In this document: in pieces, positions 1 to 11,908 of the stretch
Layout of the letters: each line of letters starts with the position of its first letter
How positions within the stretch are numbered: the stretch's first letter is position 1
From: Dichotomicrobium sp964540795
GTDB lineage: Bacteria > Pseudomonadota > Alphaproteobacteria > Rhizobiales > Rhodomicrobiaceae
Length of the DNA stretch: 64,000 nt
Assembly (NCBI GenBank): GCA_964540795.1
Contig: CAZINX010000011.1
Coordinates: 1-64,000, forward strand
Direction of reading: 5' to 3'
Translations under genes and position numbers: made by a program
The notes under the pieces: generated by a model
What the model saw: only the letters and a program-made list of their open reading frames with translations
What the model was told of the DNA's origin: nothing
Database searches by the model: none

Positions 1-88
1 GGGGTGTGGGGGAAGACGGCGGGGTGCGCTGCGCCGCGCCTGCCCCGGCCTGCGAGCCGGGGGCACGGGACGGCAGACGACTCAAGCG

Positions 89-682
89 TTAAGGGACGAG
101 CCAGCGGCCATGCCGGTCGCCGTCCTGCCAGCGGAATTCCGCGCGGCGGTGGCCCTGATGCGCGAGATAGAGCCATTCCATGCGCGTGACCAGCGCGGAG
201 ATGACCGCGAAATGGTCCCAGCCCTCGTTGCTCTCATTCGCTGAGAAGGGCACTTCGCGCGGGTCGCTCACTGCCTCGCCGGGCCCTTGCATCACCTGAT
301 AGCAGATCCGGCTGAAATCCCGCGTGGCGGCCCAGGCCTCCTGTGCAAGCTCATCGCCGATATGGACGCTCAACTGGCAGTCGAGCCGGAGCTGGATTTT
401 CTGCTTCGGGTCATAGACATGCACTGCGCCGGCCGGGTTGGCTTCGATCTCCGCCACCTTGGGCGAGCGCCGGTCGGTGTGAAAGCGCAGCCGTCGCGCG
501 TCCCGGTCGCAGCCGCGCAGCACGACTGTTCGCACGTGCGGAATGCCATCGCGCAGCGTCGCCAGCACGGGCGTGTGCGCCGGCGCCTTGCGGTCATTCG
601 CGCCGCGCCCCAGAATCGACCACGCCGCGCGCAAGCTCAGGTCGAGGTCGTTATAGAAGTCGGGCAGGTCCGGTTCGCTCAT
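89..682 (-). CDS. Pyridoxamine 5'-phosphate oxidase-like FMN-binding protein
   Basis: A 197-residue protein of the PNPOx-like split-barrel flavoprotein family (Alr4036 type), judged from the segment TVVLRGCDRDARRLRFHTD, where an R-x-V-V-L strand precedes an FMN-phosphate-binding Arg/Thr stretch, and from the C-terminal W-x2-x-P end (GRWLVP). Such proteins are cytoplasmic flavin-binding oxidases or reductases whose substrates are mostly unknown. It is distinct from the genuine PdxH at 27046-27687, so it is probably not the PLP-synthesis enzyme. An in-frame start further upstream at 796 would add 38 residues that overlap mutT in another frame; I chose the ATG at 682 because the family-like sequence begins there (MSEPDLPDFYNDLDLSL). 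It follows mutT on the same strand. Confidence 0.8.
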   Translation of the reverse strand: MSEPDLPDFYNDLDLSLRAAWSILGRGANDRKAPAHTPVLATLRDGIPHVRTVVLRGCDRDARRLRFHTDRRSPKVAEIEANPAGAVHVYDPKQKIQLRLDCQLSVHIGDELAQEAWAATRDFSRICYQVMQGPGEAVSDPREVPFSANESNEGWDHFAVISALVTRMEWLYLAHQGHRRAEFRWQDGDRHGRWLVP

Positions 683-711
683 TGCGCGCCCCGTTCGTTG
701 GCTTTGGGAGG

Positions 712-1128
712 TTATAGCCAGTCCTGCAGGATCGGGATCAGCGGCAAATCCGCCGGGGGCATCTCGTAATCCCGCAGCCGGGCCGCGCGCACCCATTTCA
801 GCGCCTGGAACTCCAGCGGCTCCGGCTCGCCGTCCCAGGTGCGTGAGATAAAAAGCGGCATCAACAGGTGGAAGTCCTCATAGGTGTGGCTGGCGAAGGT
901 CAGCGGCGCAAGGCAGCGGTTTGGCATGTCGATGCCAAGCTCTTCTTTAAGCTCGCGGATCAGCGCGGCTTCGGGCGTCTCGCCCGGCTCAACCTTGCCG
1001 CCGGGAAACTCCCACAGCCCGGCCATCTTGCGCCCCTCCGGACGCTGGGCCAGCAGCACGCGGTTGTCCGGGTCGATCAGCGCGCAGGCGACGACGAGCT
1101 TGATCGGCTTTGCCTGGGCGGTGGTCAT
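712..1128 (-). CDS. mutT: MutT-type NUDIX hydrolase (8-oxo-dGTP diphosphatase)
   Basis: A 138-residue NUDIX protein. The Nudix box is intact: GGKVEPGETPEAA followed by LIRELKEELGI, matching G-x5-E-x7-R-E-U-x-E-E-x-G-U, with the Glu residues that bind Mg2+. The flanking pattern (AQRPEGRKMAGLWEFPGGK) is that of MutT enzymes that hydrolyse 8-oxo-dGTP and so prevent A:T to C:G transversions. The family also includes other nucleotide pyrophosphatases, so the substrate is inferred. It lies 12 nt downstream of argJ on the same strand; argJ-mutT linkage is common in alphaproteobacteria. It is probably co-transcribed from the peptidyl-prolyl isomerase/argJ promoter. Confidence 0.88.
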   Translation of the reverse strand: MTTAQAKPIKLVVACALIDPDNRVLLAQRPEGRKMAGLWEFPGGKVEPGETPEAALIRELKEELGIDMPNRCLAPLTFASHTYEDFHLLMPLFISRTWDGEPEPLEFQALKWVRAARLRDYEMPPADLPLIPILQDWL

Positions 1129-1140
1129 GGCGTCGCCCGT

Positions 1141-2385
1141 TCAGCTCCGGTAGTCGGCGTTGATGTCGATATAGCCGTGGGTCAGATCAGTGGTCCATAC
1201 GCTCGCCGCGCCCGGCCCGCCGAGGCCCGCATAGACCCGGATCAGCAGTTCGTCGCGCTTCATGTACTCCGCGGCTTGCGCTTCTTCATAGTCGGGATGG
1301 ACCTCGCCGCCCGCCGCGACGGGAATCTCGCCGAACCAGATCGCCAGTTCGTCCGCGTCGATCTCGACGCGGGCCTTGCCGACCGCCATGACGATCCGGC
1401 CCCAGTTCGGGTCCTCGCCGGCCAGCGCGGTTTTCACCAGCGGCGAATTGGCAATCGAAAAGGCAATGGCCTGCGCGTCCTCGTCGGTGTGCGCGCCATC
1501 CACGCGGACGGTGACGAACTTCGTCAGCCCCTCACCGTCCTTGACCACCTGATGCGCGAGGTCGAGCGTGAGTTCATCGAGCGCGAGCCGGAAAGCTTCG
1601 AGCCGCGGGTCGTGCGGGTCGTCAACTTCCGGCGCGCCGCGCTCTCGCGCTGTGCCCGTGGCGAACAGCAGCACGGTGTCGCTCGTTGAGGTGTCGCTGT
1701 CCACTGTGATGCGGTTGAAGCTTTGCGCGACCGTCTCCTGGCACAGCGTCTGCAACGTTTCGCGGGGCAGCGGCGCGTCGGTGAACAGGAAAGCGAGCAT
1801 CGTCGCCATGTTCGGCGCGATCATGCCCGAGCCCTTGGCGATTCCGTTGATCGTGACCTCGACGCCGTCGATCTCGGTTGTGCGGGTTGCGAGCTTCGGG
1901 AAGGTGTCGGTTGTCATGATCGCGCGTGCGGCGTCTTCCCAGGCGTCCGGGCGGACCGCGTAGTGCAGGCCGCGCAACGTGTCCGCGAAGGCGGAGACCT
2001 CCAGCGGCTCGCCGATCACGCCGGTGGAGGCCAGGAACACGTCTTCCGGCGCGCAGCCCGCCGTCTCGGCGGCGATCTGCGCGGTCAGATGCACGGCATC
2101 AACGCCGCGCTGGCCGGTAAAGGCGTTGGCGTTGCCCGAGTTGACGACGAGCGCCCGGGCCTGCCGGTCATCGCTCAAGAGGTCGCGGCACCAGTTGACC
2201 GCCGGGGAGGGAGTGCGAGATGTGGTCAGCGCGCCGCCGACCCGCGCGCCGTCAGCGAACCGCGCCAGAAGCAGATCCTTGCGGCCCTGATAGCGGATGC
2301 CCGCCTCGACAGCCGCCAGCGCCACGCCGCCGATGGCCGGCAGCTTGGGCAGTTCCGTTGGCGCGAAGGGCGACGGCTTCGTCAT
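1141..2385 (-). CDS. argJ: Bifunctional glutamate N-acetyltransferase / amino-acid N-acetyltransferase ArgJ
   Basis: A 414-residue ArgJ. It transfers acetyl from N-acetylornithine to glutamate, recycling acetyl groups in arginine synthesis, and in bifunctional forms also uses acetyl-CoA. The self-cleavage motif KGSGMIAPNMATMLAF is present; the family cuts itself between Ala and the nucleophilic Thr to give alpha and beta chains. The end of the chain (THGYIDINADYRS) is the usual ArgJ C-terminus. The start overlaps the stop of the upstream foldase gene by four bases (ATGA), which indicates translational coupling. Whether it is mono- or bifunctional cannot be read from the sequence. Confidence 0.95.
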   Translation of the reverse strand: MTKPSPFAPTELPKLPAIGGVALAAVEAGIRYQGRKDLLLARFADGARVGGALTTSRTPSPAVNWCRDLLSDDRQARALVVNSGNANAFTGQRGVDAVHLTAQIAAETAGCAPEDVFLASTGVIGEPLEVSAFADTLRGLHYAVRPDAWEDAARAIMTTDTFPKLATRTTEIDGVEVTINGIAKGSGMIAPNMATMLAFLFTDAPLPRETLQTLCQETVAQSFNRITVDSDTSTSDTVLLFATGTARERGAPEVDDPHDPRLEAFRLALDELTLDLAHQVVKDGEGLTKFVTVRVDGAHTDEDAQAIAFSIANSPLVKTALAGEDPNWGRIVMAVGKARVEIDADELAIWFGEIPVAAGGEVHPDYEEAQAAEYMKRDELLIRVYAGLGGPGAASVWTTDLTHGYIDINADYRS

Positions 2386-3263
2386 TGGGCGTTGCTGCCC
2401 TCCTGCTCGTCCTGCTGCAGGCTTTCGTCGAGGACCTCGACATTGGCGGCGTCGCGCAACTCGGTCATGCGCGTCTGGAGTTGCTGGCGGATGAGCGAAG
2501 ACTTGAGCTGCTCCTCGATGTCCGCGAACTTCGGCGGCTCGCGGTCGCGCTTCTCCTCAACCTTTATGACATGCCAGCCGAAGCGGGTTTTCACCGGCCC
2601 GGAGATTTCGCCTGTCTCCATCGCAAAGGCGGCTTCGGCGAATGGCGTCACCATCTGCTCCCTGGAAAAGAAGCCGAGATCGCCGCCATTGGCCGCGCTC
2701 GGGCCGGTCGACTCCTGCTGGGCCAGTTCCGCGAAGTCGGCGCCGTCATTCAGCTGCTCAATGATCGCCTTGGCCTCATCCTCGGTTTCGACAAGGATAT
2801 GCCGCGCGCGCACTTCGGCTTCCGGCTCGGCGCTGCCGATGCGCTCGTCATAGAGCTGCTGCGCCGCCTCGTCGGTGACGTTGGCGCGGATTTCCTGCTG
2901 GAAGAACACGTCGCGCAGCGCGCGCAGCTCGTAATAGCGGGACAGCCGCTTGTATTGATCTGTCTCATCCAGCCCGGCCTCGCGCGCGGCCTCAGCGAGC
3001 AGCGTCAGCTCAACGACGTATTGCAGCACGACCTCGTCGCGCGTCCCGGACGGCAACTGGGCAAGGTCAGGTCCAAGTTCGTCCTCGGCCAGGTCGAGTT
3101 GGCCGCGGGTGATGGGCGTGCCGTCCACGCGGGCGACCACCTCGTCCGGGTTGCTCTCCTGATCCTGCGCGAAGCCATAAGGCGAGAGCAGCGCGCCGGT
3201 CATCGTCGCGGCGAGCGCCACGCAGAATACGGCGGTAAGGGCACGAATAGTCACGGAATTCAC
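2382..3263 (-). CDS. Exported parvulin-type peptidyl-prolyl cis-trans isomerase
   Basis: A 293-residue protein with an N-terminal signal peptide (hydrophobic residues about 8-30, probable cleavage near GFAQD), then a SurA/PrsA-like N-terminal chaperone region and a parvulin domain at roughly residues 148-245. The parvulin core shows VRARHILVETEDEAKAII, GGDLGFFSREQMVTPFAEAA and TRFGWHVIKVEE, with the two active-site His positions. It should assist folding of exported proteins in the periplasm. The acidic Gln/Asp-rich tail is typical. It lies upstream of argJ with a 4-base overlap and is divergent from secA, a common alphaproteobacterial arrangement. Confidence 0.9.
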   Translation of the reverse strand: MNSVTIRALTAVFCVALAATMTGALLSPYGFAQDQESNPDEVVARVDGTPITRGQLDLAEDELGPDLAQLPSGTRDEVVLQYVVELTLLAEAAREAGLDETDQYKRLSRYYELRALRDVFFQQEIRANVTDEAAQQLYDERIGSAEPEAEVRARHILVETEDEAKAIIEQLNDGADFAELAQQESTGPSAANGGDLGFFSREQMVTPFAEAAFAMETGEISGPVKTRFGWHVIKVEEKRDREPPKFADIEEQLKSSLIRQQLQTRMTELRDAANVEVLDESLQQDEQEGSNAQ

Positions 3264-3682
3264 CTCGATTTGAGCGGGGTTTCACGAAATGTTTCGGCCG
3301 GAACTGGGCGGAGCGGCGCGGTATTTCAAGCTGCCCTGCCGCGCGGGATCAGCGTCCGGGATGCGTTCGGTCTTCAACGGCGCTCTTGTAGCCGTTCCGC
3401 CGGCGCGATGCAAAGCCGATCGATGCCAGCGGCGGCGCAGATGCCGGCGCGTTGACAGGCGCAGACGCCCCGCTTATTTCCAGAGAAGCCTGCGGTATCG
3501 CCGCGCACGTTCCCAGCGAGGCCGTCACGAGGGATAAACTGCGAGGGGCGAAGCGCGGGGTCCACAGGGCAGCCATCATGGCCTCCAGCCGAGAGAAAGA
3601 GATAGTGTTGAGCAGGCCCGGCGCGCGCTGATGCCCGCGCGACATGCCGCTGCAAGCCGCTAACGAGGAAGGCTCAAGAATT
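3264..3682. other. Divergent intergenic region between the foldase gene and secA
   Basis: About 420 bases separate the divergent foldase and secA genes. Short reading frames cross it but none resembles a known protein. It holds a candidate secA promoter at 3452-3480 and a Shine-Dalgarno-like AGGAAGG just before the secA start. I saw no convincing secM-like leader peptide or strong hairpin. Confidence 0.5.
3452..3480 (+). promoter_or_regulatory. Candidate sigma-70 promoter for secA
   Basis: TTGACA at 3452-3457, a 17-base spacer, then TATTTC at 3475-3480. The -35 box is perfect and the -10 box is partial. It lies about 200 bases upstream of the secA start, implying a long leader. Seen in sequence; activity is inferred. 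Confidence 0.4.
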
Positions 3683-6511
<2,829 letters not shown>

Positions 6512-6614
6512 GCGCGCGGGTTCATTCACGCCAGCCAAGGTCGTTTCCGATAAGTCTGGCAGCCCCAGCGTCCGGTAAACAGTGCATCGCCGCCAATCGG
6601 GAGGAGGAAACGCC

Positions 6615-7724
6615 ATGGATGTTCGCGCCGCCGTCGCTTTCGAAGCCGGCAAGCCGCTCGAAGTCACAACCGTCCAGCTCGAAGGCCCGAAAGAGGGCGA
6701 AGTGCTGGTCGAGGTCCACGCGACGGGCATTTGCCACACCGATGAATTCACCCGCTCCGGCGCGGACCCGGAGGGGCTGTTCCCGGCGATTCTCGGCCAT
6801 GAAGGCGCGGGCGTGGTGGTCGACACCGGGCCCGGCGTGAAGCACGTGAAAAAGGGCGATCACGTCATCCCGCTCTACACGCCGGAATGCCGCGAGTGCG
6901 AATACTGCCTGAACCCCAAGACCAATCTGTGCCAGAAAATCCGCTCGACGCAGGGGCAGGGCCTGATGCCCGACGGCACCTCGCGTTTCTCTCTCGACGG
7001 CAAGCCGCTGCACCACTACATGGGCACTTCGACCTTCGCGAATTACACTGTGCTGCCCGAGATCGCGGTTGCGAAAATCCGCGAGGACGCGCCGTTCGAC
7101 AAAGTGTGCTATGTCGGCTGCGGCGTGACCACCGGCATCGGCGCGGTGATCAACAGCGCAAAGGTGGAGCCGGGCGCGAACTGCATCGTCTTCGGCCTCG
7201 GCGGCATCGGCCTGAACGTGATTCAGGGACTGCGGCTCGTCGGCGCGAACATGATCGTCGGAGTCGATGTCAACCCGGCCAAGAAGGAATGGGGCGAGCG
7301 CTTCGGCATGACCCATTTCGTCAACCCGAAGGAGGTCGAGGGCGATCTGGTCCCTTATCTGGTTAATCTCACCGGCGGCGGCGGCGACTACACCTTCGAC
7401 TGCACTGGCAACGTGGATGTCATGCGGGCCGCGCTTGAATCCGCGCACAAGGGCTGGGGCGAGAGCATCATCATCGGCGTTGCGCCGGCCGGCGCGGAGA
7501 TTTCCACCCGCCCGTTCCAGCTTGTCACCGGGCGCGTCTGGCGCGGCACCGCATTCGGCGGCGCGCGGGGGCGGACCGACGTGCCCAGGATCGTCGACTG
7601 GTATATGGACGGCAAGATCGAGATCGACCCGATGATTACCCAGACCATGCCGCTCGATGACATCAACAAGGGCTTCGACATGATGCACCACGGGCAGGGC
7701 ATCCGCAGCGTCGTGACGTTTTAG
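6615..7724 (+). CDS. adhC: S-(hydroxymethyl)glutathione dehydrogenase (class III alcohol dehydrogenase)
   Basis: A 369-residue zinc alcohol dehydrogenase of class III. It oxidises S-hydroxymethylglutathione, the spontaneous adduct of formaldehyde and glutathione, with NAD; family members also reduce S-nitrosoglutathione. Catalytic zinc ligands are in GICHTDEF and GHEGAGVV; the structural zinc site is CRECEYCLNPKTNLC (four Cys). The Rossmann motif is GLGGIGLNVIQG. An upstream in-frame ATG at 6582 was rejected because the strong Shine-Dalgarno GAGGAGGAAA precedes the ATG at 6615 and the length then matches the family. It is followed 23 nt later by S-formylglutathione hydrolase, the next step. 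Confidence 0.96.
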   Translation: MDVRAAVAFEAGKPLEVTTVQLEGPKEGEVLVEVHATGICHTDEFTRSGADPEGLFPAILGHEGAGVVVDTGPGVKHVKKGDHVIPLYTPECRECEYCLNPKTNLCQKIRSTQGQGLMPDGTSRFSLDGKPLHHYMGTSTFANYTVLPEIAVAKIREDAPFDKVCYVGCGVTTGIGAVINSAKVEPGANCIVFGLGGIGLNVIQGLRLVGANMIVGVDVNPAKKEWGERFGMTHFVNPKEVEGDLVPYLVNLTGGGGDYTFDCTGNVDVMRAALESAHKGWGESIIIGVAPAGAEISTRPFQLVTGRVWRGTAFGGARGRTDVPRIVDWYMDGKIEIDPMITQTMPLDDINKGFDMMHHGQGIRSVVTF

Positions 7725-7747
7725 CGCGCAGCCGCAAGAGGGGCTTC

Positions 7748-8578
7748 ATGGAGACCATTGGCCAACACCGCTGCTTTGCCGGCACGCAATATGTCTGCCA
7801 GCACCCGTCCGAAGCGACCGGCACGCCGATGACCGTCGCGGCCTATGTGCCGGACAGCGCCAAGGACGCGCCAGCGCCGGTGCTGTTCTACCTGTCCGGG
7901 CTGACCTGCACCCATGCCAACGTCATGGAAAAAGGCGAATACCGCCGCGCGGCCAGCGAACATGGCGTGATCGTCATCTGCCCGGACACCAGCCCGCGCG
8001 GCGACGATGTGCCGGACGACGAGGCTTATGATCTCGGCCAGGGCGCGGGCTTTTACGTCGATGCGACCGAGGCCCCCTGGTCCCGGCATTTCCGCATGTG
8101 GCGCTACATCACGGAGGAGCTTCCCGCGCTCGTGGGCGCGTCCTTCCCGGCGGACATGAACCGCGCGGGCATTTTCGGTCATTCGATGGGCGGGCATGGC
8201 GCGCTCGTCGCCGCTTTGCGCCTGCCGGAAACCTTCCGCACGGTCTCGGCCTTCGCGCCGATCGTCGCGCCCGCGCGCGTGCCGTGGGGCGAGAAGGCGT
8301 TTTCCACATATCTCGGGATGGACCCCGACGCGTGGCGCAAATACGACGCGGTTGCGCTGATTGAAGACGGCGCGCGCGTGAACGAACTGCTCGTTGATCA
8401 AGGCGAGGCGGATGTCTTCCTCGCCGAGCAACTGCGCCCTGAACTGCTTGAAGAAGCCTGCGCTTCCGGCTCAATCCCCCTGACGCTGCGCCGCCACGAC
8501 GGTTTCGATCACTCCTACTACTTCATCTCAACCTTTATGGCCGATCATATTGCCTGGCACGCCGGGCGCCTCGGCTGA
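7748..8578 (+). CDS. fghA: S-formylglutathione hydrolase
   Basis: A 276-residue alpha/beta hydrolase of the esterase D family. It hydrolyses S-formylglutathione to formate and glutathione, completing glutathione-dependent formaldehyde oxidation begun by the preceding adhC product. The nucleophile elbow is GHSMGGHGAL; the family-typical YLSGLTCTHANVMEKGEYRR segment (oxyanion and substrate loop) precedes it, and the catalytic His lies in GFDHSYYFI. The acid is probably the Asp in DQGEADVFL. It is almost certainly co-transcribed with adhC. The pair fits detoxification as well as methylotrophy, so it does not by itself prove C1 growth. Confidence 0.95.
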   Translation: METIGQHRCFAGTQYVCQHPSEATGTPMTVAAYVPDSAKDAPAPVLFYLSGLTCTHANVMEKGEYRRAASEHGVIVICPDTSPRGDDVPDDEAYDLGQGAGFYVDATEAPWSRHFRMWRYITEELPALVGASFPADMNRAGIFGHSMGGHGALVAALRLPETFRTVSAFAPIVAPARVPWGEKAFSTYLGMDPDAWRKYDAVALIEDGARVNELLVDQGEADVFLAEQLRPELLEEACASGSIPLTLRRHDGFDHSYYFISTFMADHIAWHAGRLG

Positions 8579-8646
8579 TCGCCCTGTAAGTCCCCTTCTT
8601 GCGCGCCTCCCCCGGGTCGGCTACAGGTGAGGATTAACAAAGACGT

Positions 8647-8663
8647 CGGCGGGCCAGACCGCC
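8647..8663. repeat. Short hairpin repeat, copy 1
   Basis: The 17-base sequence CGGCGGGCCAGACCGCC forms a small hairpin (GGCGG / CCGCC). It lies about 35 bases before murA. An identical copy lies at 18219-18235 before the aminotransferase gene. It may be a chance repeat in GC-rich DNA. Confidence 0.35.
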
Positions 8664-8696
8664 GATGGGGGCATTGACTCAACCCGGCGAGATGCA

Positions 8697-9986
8697 ATGG
8701 ACAAGATTCGCGTGACCGGCGGCGTGCCGCTCAATGGCGCTATCAGTATCAGCGGCGCGAAGAACGCCACGCTGCCGCTCATGATCGCCAGCCTGCTCAC
8801 GTCCGACACGCTGACGCTCAAGAATGTGCCCAACCTGGCGGATGTGCAGACGCTGGCGCGGATCCTGCGCAATCACGGGGTCGACTCCGCGCTCGACGGC
8901 AAGCGCGCCAACGGCGCGCCCAAGCAGGGCGACACGCTGCACCTGACCGCGCGCGACATTGTCGACACGACCGCGCCTTATGACATGGTGCGGCGGATGC
9001 GCGCGAGCTTCTGGGTGCTCGGTCCGCTTCTGGCGCGGTGCGGGGAGGCGCGCGTGTCGCTGCCCGGCGGTTGCGCGATCGGTACGCGGCCCGTCGACCT
9101 GCATCTTGAGGGCCTGAAGGCGCTGGGTGCGCAGATCGACCTGGATGGCGGCTATGTCGTGGCAAAAGCCCTGAACGGCCTGCAGGGCGGGCGCATCACC
9201 TTCCCGAAGGTCTCCGTCGGCGCAACCCAGAACGTCTTGATGGCCGCGACGCTGGCCAAGGGCGAGACCGTCATCGAGAACGCGGCGATGGAGCCGGAGG
9301 TCGGCGATGTGGCGACCTGTCTCACCAAGATGGGCGCGCATATCGAGGGCATCGGCAGCCCGACGCTGCGCATTCAGGGCGTCGACTATCTCGAAGGCGC
9401 GGTGCACACCGTCCTGCCCGACCGGATCGAAACCGGCACCTATGCCATGGCCGTGGCGGCCACGGGCGGCGAGGTGATGCTGGAGGGCGCCCGCGCAGAC
9501 CTGCTGGAAGCGCCGATCGAGGTGCTGCGCGCGGCGGGCGTGCAGGTCGACGTCACCAATGAAGGCATCCGGGTTGCCCGCAACGGCGCGGCTCTGATTC
9601 CGGTCGATGTCGAAACTGAGCCGTTCCCCGGCTTCCCGACCGACCTGCAAGCGCAGTTCATGGCGCTTATGTGCAAGGCTGACGGCGCGTCGCATATCCG
9701 CGAGACGATTTTCGAGAACCGCTTCATGCATGTGCAGGAGCTTGCCCGGCTGGGCGCGCAGATCGACCTGGCGGGCGACACGGCGACGGTGCATGGCGTG
9801 AAGGCGCTGCGCGGCGCGGAAGTGATGGCCACCGACCTGCGGGCTTCGGTCTCGCTTGTGATCGCCGGGCTGGTCGCCGAGGGCGACACGGAGATCAACC
9901 GCGTCTACCATCTCGACCGCGGCTTCGAGGAACTGGAGCGCAAGCTGGGCGACTGCGGCGCGCAGATCGAGCGTCTCGCCGCTTGA
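8697..9986 (+). CDS. murA: UDP-N-acetylglucosamine 1-carboxyvinyltransferase MurA
   Basis: A 429-residue MurA, which transfers enolpyruvate from PEP to UDP-GlcNAc, the first committed step of peptidoglycan synthesis in the cytoplasm. The active-site Cys is C126 in SLPGGCAIGTRPVDLHLEGL; a Cys here predicts fosfomycin sensitivity, unlike Asp variants. The N-terminus has ISGAKNATLPLMIASLL with the catalytic Lys-Asn pair, and the chain ends YHLDRGFEELERKLGDCGA. It is followed by the DUF2948 gene and hisD, a conserved alphaproteobacterial order. The start is the ATG at 8697, since an ATG five bases earlier is out of frame. Confidence 0.97.
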   Translation: MDKIRVTGGVPLNGAISISGAKNATLPLMIASLLTSDTLTLKNVPNLADVQTLARILRNHGVDSALDGKRANGAPKQGDTLHLTARDIVDTTAPYDMVRRMRASFWVLGPLLARCGEARVSLPGGCAIGTRPVDLHLEGLKALGAQIDLDGGYVVAKALNGLQGGRITFPKVSVGATQNVLMAATLAKGETVIENAAMEPEVGDVATCLTKMGAHIEGIGSPTLRIQGVDYLEGAVHTVLPDRIETGTYAMAVAATGGEVMLEGARADLLEAPIEVLRAAGVQVDVTNEGIRVARNGAALIPVDVETEPFPGFPTDLQAQFMALMCKADGASHIRETIFENRFMHVQELARLGAQIDLAGDTATVHGVKALRGAEVMATDLRASVSLVIAGLVAEGDTEINRVYHLDRGFEELERKLGDCGAQIERLAA

Positions 9987-10094
9987 GCGCGGGCGGTATT
10001 TCCGGCAGATTATCAGGCATGTGACGCGGCTGCGCGCCACGACGACCGGCGCGCAAAGGGCCTTGGGCCTGCCTATGCGCGACAGGACTCATCC

Positions 10095-10568
10095 ATGACG
10101 GCACTGAAACTGCATGCGCTCGACGAAGAGGACCTGCAGGTGATTTCCGCGCATCTGCAGGATGCGATCATGCGCGTGCAGGACATGACCTATCAGCCGC
10201 GCCAGCATCGCTTCGCCGCGGTGCTCAACCGCTTCGACTGGCTGGATGCCGAACGCGGCAGCGGCAAGCGCGGGCGCTATCGGCGGCGTCAGTCGGCGCT
10301 GCGGTTTGACCGCGTGCTGGACGCCAAGATTCAGAACATCGACAAGCGGCGCAATGACGGCGTCTTCGAGCTGCTCGCCATCCAGTTTCATCCGACGGAC
10401 CCGCCCGGCGGCGAGGTGTTGCTGATTTTCGCCGGCGACGCCGCGATCCGGCTCACGGTCGAATGCATCGAAGCGGAGCTGCGCGACCTGACCGCCGCCT
10501 GGCGCGCCCGCAGCAAGCCCGAACACAACATCGACGACGCGCCCGCCCGGTCGGACCATTCCGATTGA
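10095..10568 (+). CDS. DUF2948 family protein
   Basis: A 157-residue soluble protein of the alphaproteobacterial DUF2948 family, recognised from the N-terminal ALDEEDLQVISAHLQDA, RFAAVLNRFDWLDAE, and RRQSALRFDRVLDAKIQNID, and from its position between murA and hisD. The function is unknown. There is no signal peptide, membrane segment or obvious catalytic motif. The Asp/Arg/His-rich tail after about residue 140 looks disordered. It probably belongs to the murA-hisD transcription unit (22 nt before hisD). Confidence 0.82.
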   Translation: MTALKLHALDEEDLQVISAHLQDAIMRVQDMTYQPRQHRFAAVLNRFDWLDAERGSGKRGRYRRRQSALRFDRVLDAKIQNIDKRRNDGVFELLAIQFHPTDPPGGEVLLIFAGDAAIRLTVECIEAELRDLTAAWRARSKPEHNIDDAPARSDHSD

Positions 10569-10590
10569 CCGCAACCTCGAAAGAGCCGCC

Positions 10591-11883
10591 ATGCCCGTTT
10601 CCCTGAACACCGCTGATGCGGATTTTGCACGCCAGTTCGACGCCTTTCTCGCCGCGCGGCGCGAGGAGGAAGCCGACGTCTCGCAAACCGTTGCGCAGAT
10701 CATCGCGGATGTGCGCGAACGCGGCGATGCGGCGGTGACGGAGCTGACGAGGCGCTTCGACGAGATCGACGTCGCTGCCGCCGGGATGCGCGTGACCGAC
10801 GACGAAATCGCGACGGCCGTGGCCGAGGCGCCCGCGGAGACGATGGATGCGCTGAAGCTGGCGCGCGACCGGATCGAGGCGTTTCACCGCCGCCAGCTTC
10901 CCAGCGACGACCGCTATACCGACGAACAGGGCGCGGAGCTCGGCTACAAGTGGACGGCCGTGGACTCCGCCGGACTTTACGTGCCGGGTGGGCAGGCGGC
11001 GTATCCCAGCTCGGTCCTGATGAATGCGGTGCCGGCCAAGGTCGCGGGCGTCCCGCGCGTGGCGATGGTGGTGCCGACGCCGGGCGGGGTGATGAACCCG
11101 CTGGTTTTCGCTGCCGCGCTGCTGGCCGGGGTCGATGAGGTCTATCGCATCGGCGGCGCGCAGGCGGTCGCGGCGCTTGCCTTCGGCACGGAGACGGTCG
11201 AGCCGGTCGCCAAGATCGTCGGGCCGGGCAACGCTTATGTCGCCGAGGCCAAGCGGCAGGTGTTCGGGGTCGTTGGCATCGATTCCATCGCCGGGCCCAG
11301 CGAGGTGCTGATCGTTGCGGACAAGGACAACCGGCCAGACTGGATTGCCGCCGACCTGCTCGCGCAGGCCGAGCACGACGCCGCCGCGCAGTCGATCCTC
11401 ATTACCGATGACGGCCAACTCGCCGAAGCGGTCGCGAGCGAGGTTGGCAAGCAGCTCGCCACGCTGCCGCGCGGCAATATCGCCGGGGCAAGCTGGGAGC
11501 GGTTCGGCGCGATCATCAAGCTTGAGCGGCTGGACCAAGCCCCGGACCTGGTCAACCGCCTCGCCCCGGAACACCTCGAACTCGCCACCGCCGACCCGGA
11601 GGCGCTACTCGCCGATATCCGCAACGCCGGGGCGGTGTTCCTCGGCCACTACACCCCCGAAGCCGTTGGCGATTACGTCGCCGGGCCGAACCACGTCCTG
11701 CCGACATCGCGCACCGCGCGCTTCTCGTCTGGTCTTGGCGTTCTGGACTTCATGAAGCGTTCATCTATCCTGCGACTGAGCGCGGATGCCTTGTGCGCGC
11801 TGGGACCAGCGGCGATGACGCTTGCCGACGCCGAGGGGCTGCACGCCCACGCGCGCTCGATCGAGATGCGGCTGAACCGCTGA
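10591..11883 (+). CDS. hisD: Histidinol dehydrogenase
   Basis: A 430-residue HisD, a zinc enzyme that oxidises L-histidinol to L-histidine in two NAD-dependent steps. Family motifs are visible: SAGLYVPGGQAAYPSSVLMN, RIGGAQAVAALAFGTE, KIVGPGNAYVAEAKRQVFG, IDSIAGPSEVLIVAD, DLLAQAEHD (zinc Gln and His) and APEHLEL. The length is normal. It sits with the conserved companions DUF2948 (upstream) and UPF0262 (25 nt downstream) rather than with other his genes. Confidence 0.96.
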   Translation: MPVSLNTADADFARQFDAFLAARREEEADVSQTVAQIIADVRERGDAAVTELTRRFDEIDVAAAGMRVTDDEIATAVAEAPAETMDALKLARDRIEAFHRRQLPSDDRYTDEQGAELGYKWTAVDSAGLYVPGGQAAYPSSVLMNAVPAKVAGVPRVAMVVPTPGGVMNPLVFAAALLAGVDEVYRIGGAQAVAALAFGTETVEPVAKIVGPGNAYVAEAKRQVFGVVGIDSIAGPSEVLIVADKDNRPDWIAADLLAQAEHDAAAQSILITDDGQLAEAVASEVGKQLATLPRGNIAGASWERFGAIIKLERLDQAPDLVNRLAPEHLELATADPEALLADIRNAGAVFLGHYTPEAVGDYVAGPNHVLPTSRTARFSSGLGVLDFMKRSSILRLSADALCALGPAAMTLADAEGLHAHARSIEMRLNR

Positions 11884-11908
11884 AGGCGCAAACCGTGAGC
11901 CGGAGCCG

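Noticed and set aside
42..62. Hairpin CCCCGGC/GCCGGGG after the PNPOx-like gene as a terminator
   Set aside because: No T tract follows on the minus strand, so it is not called a rho-independent terminator.
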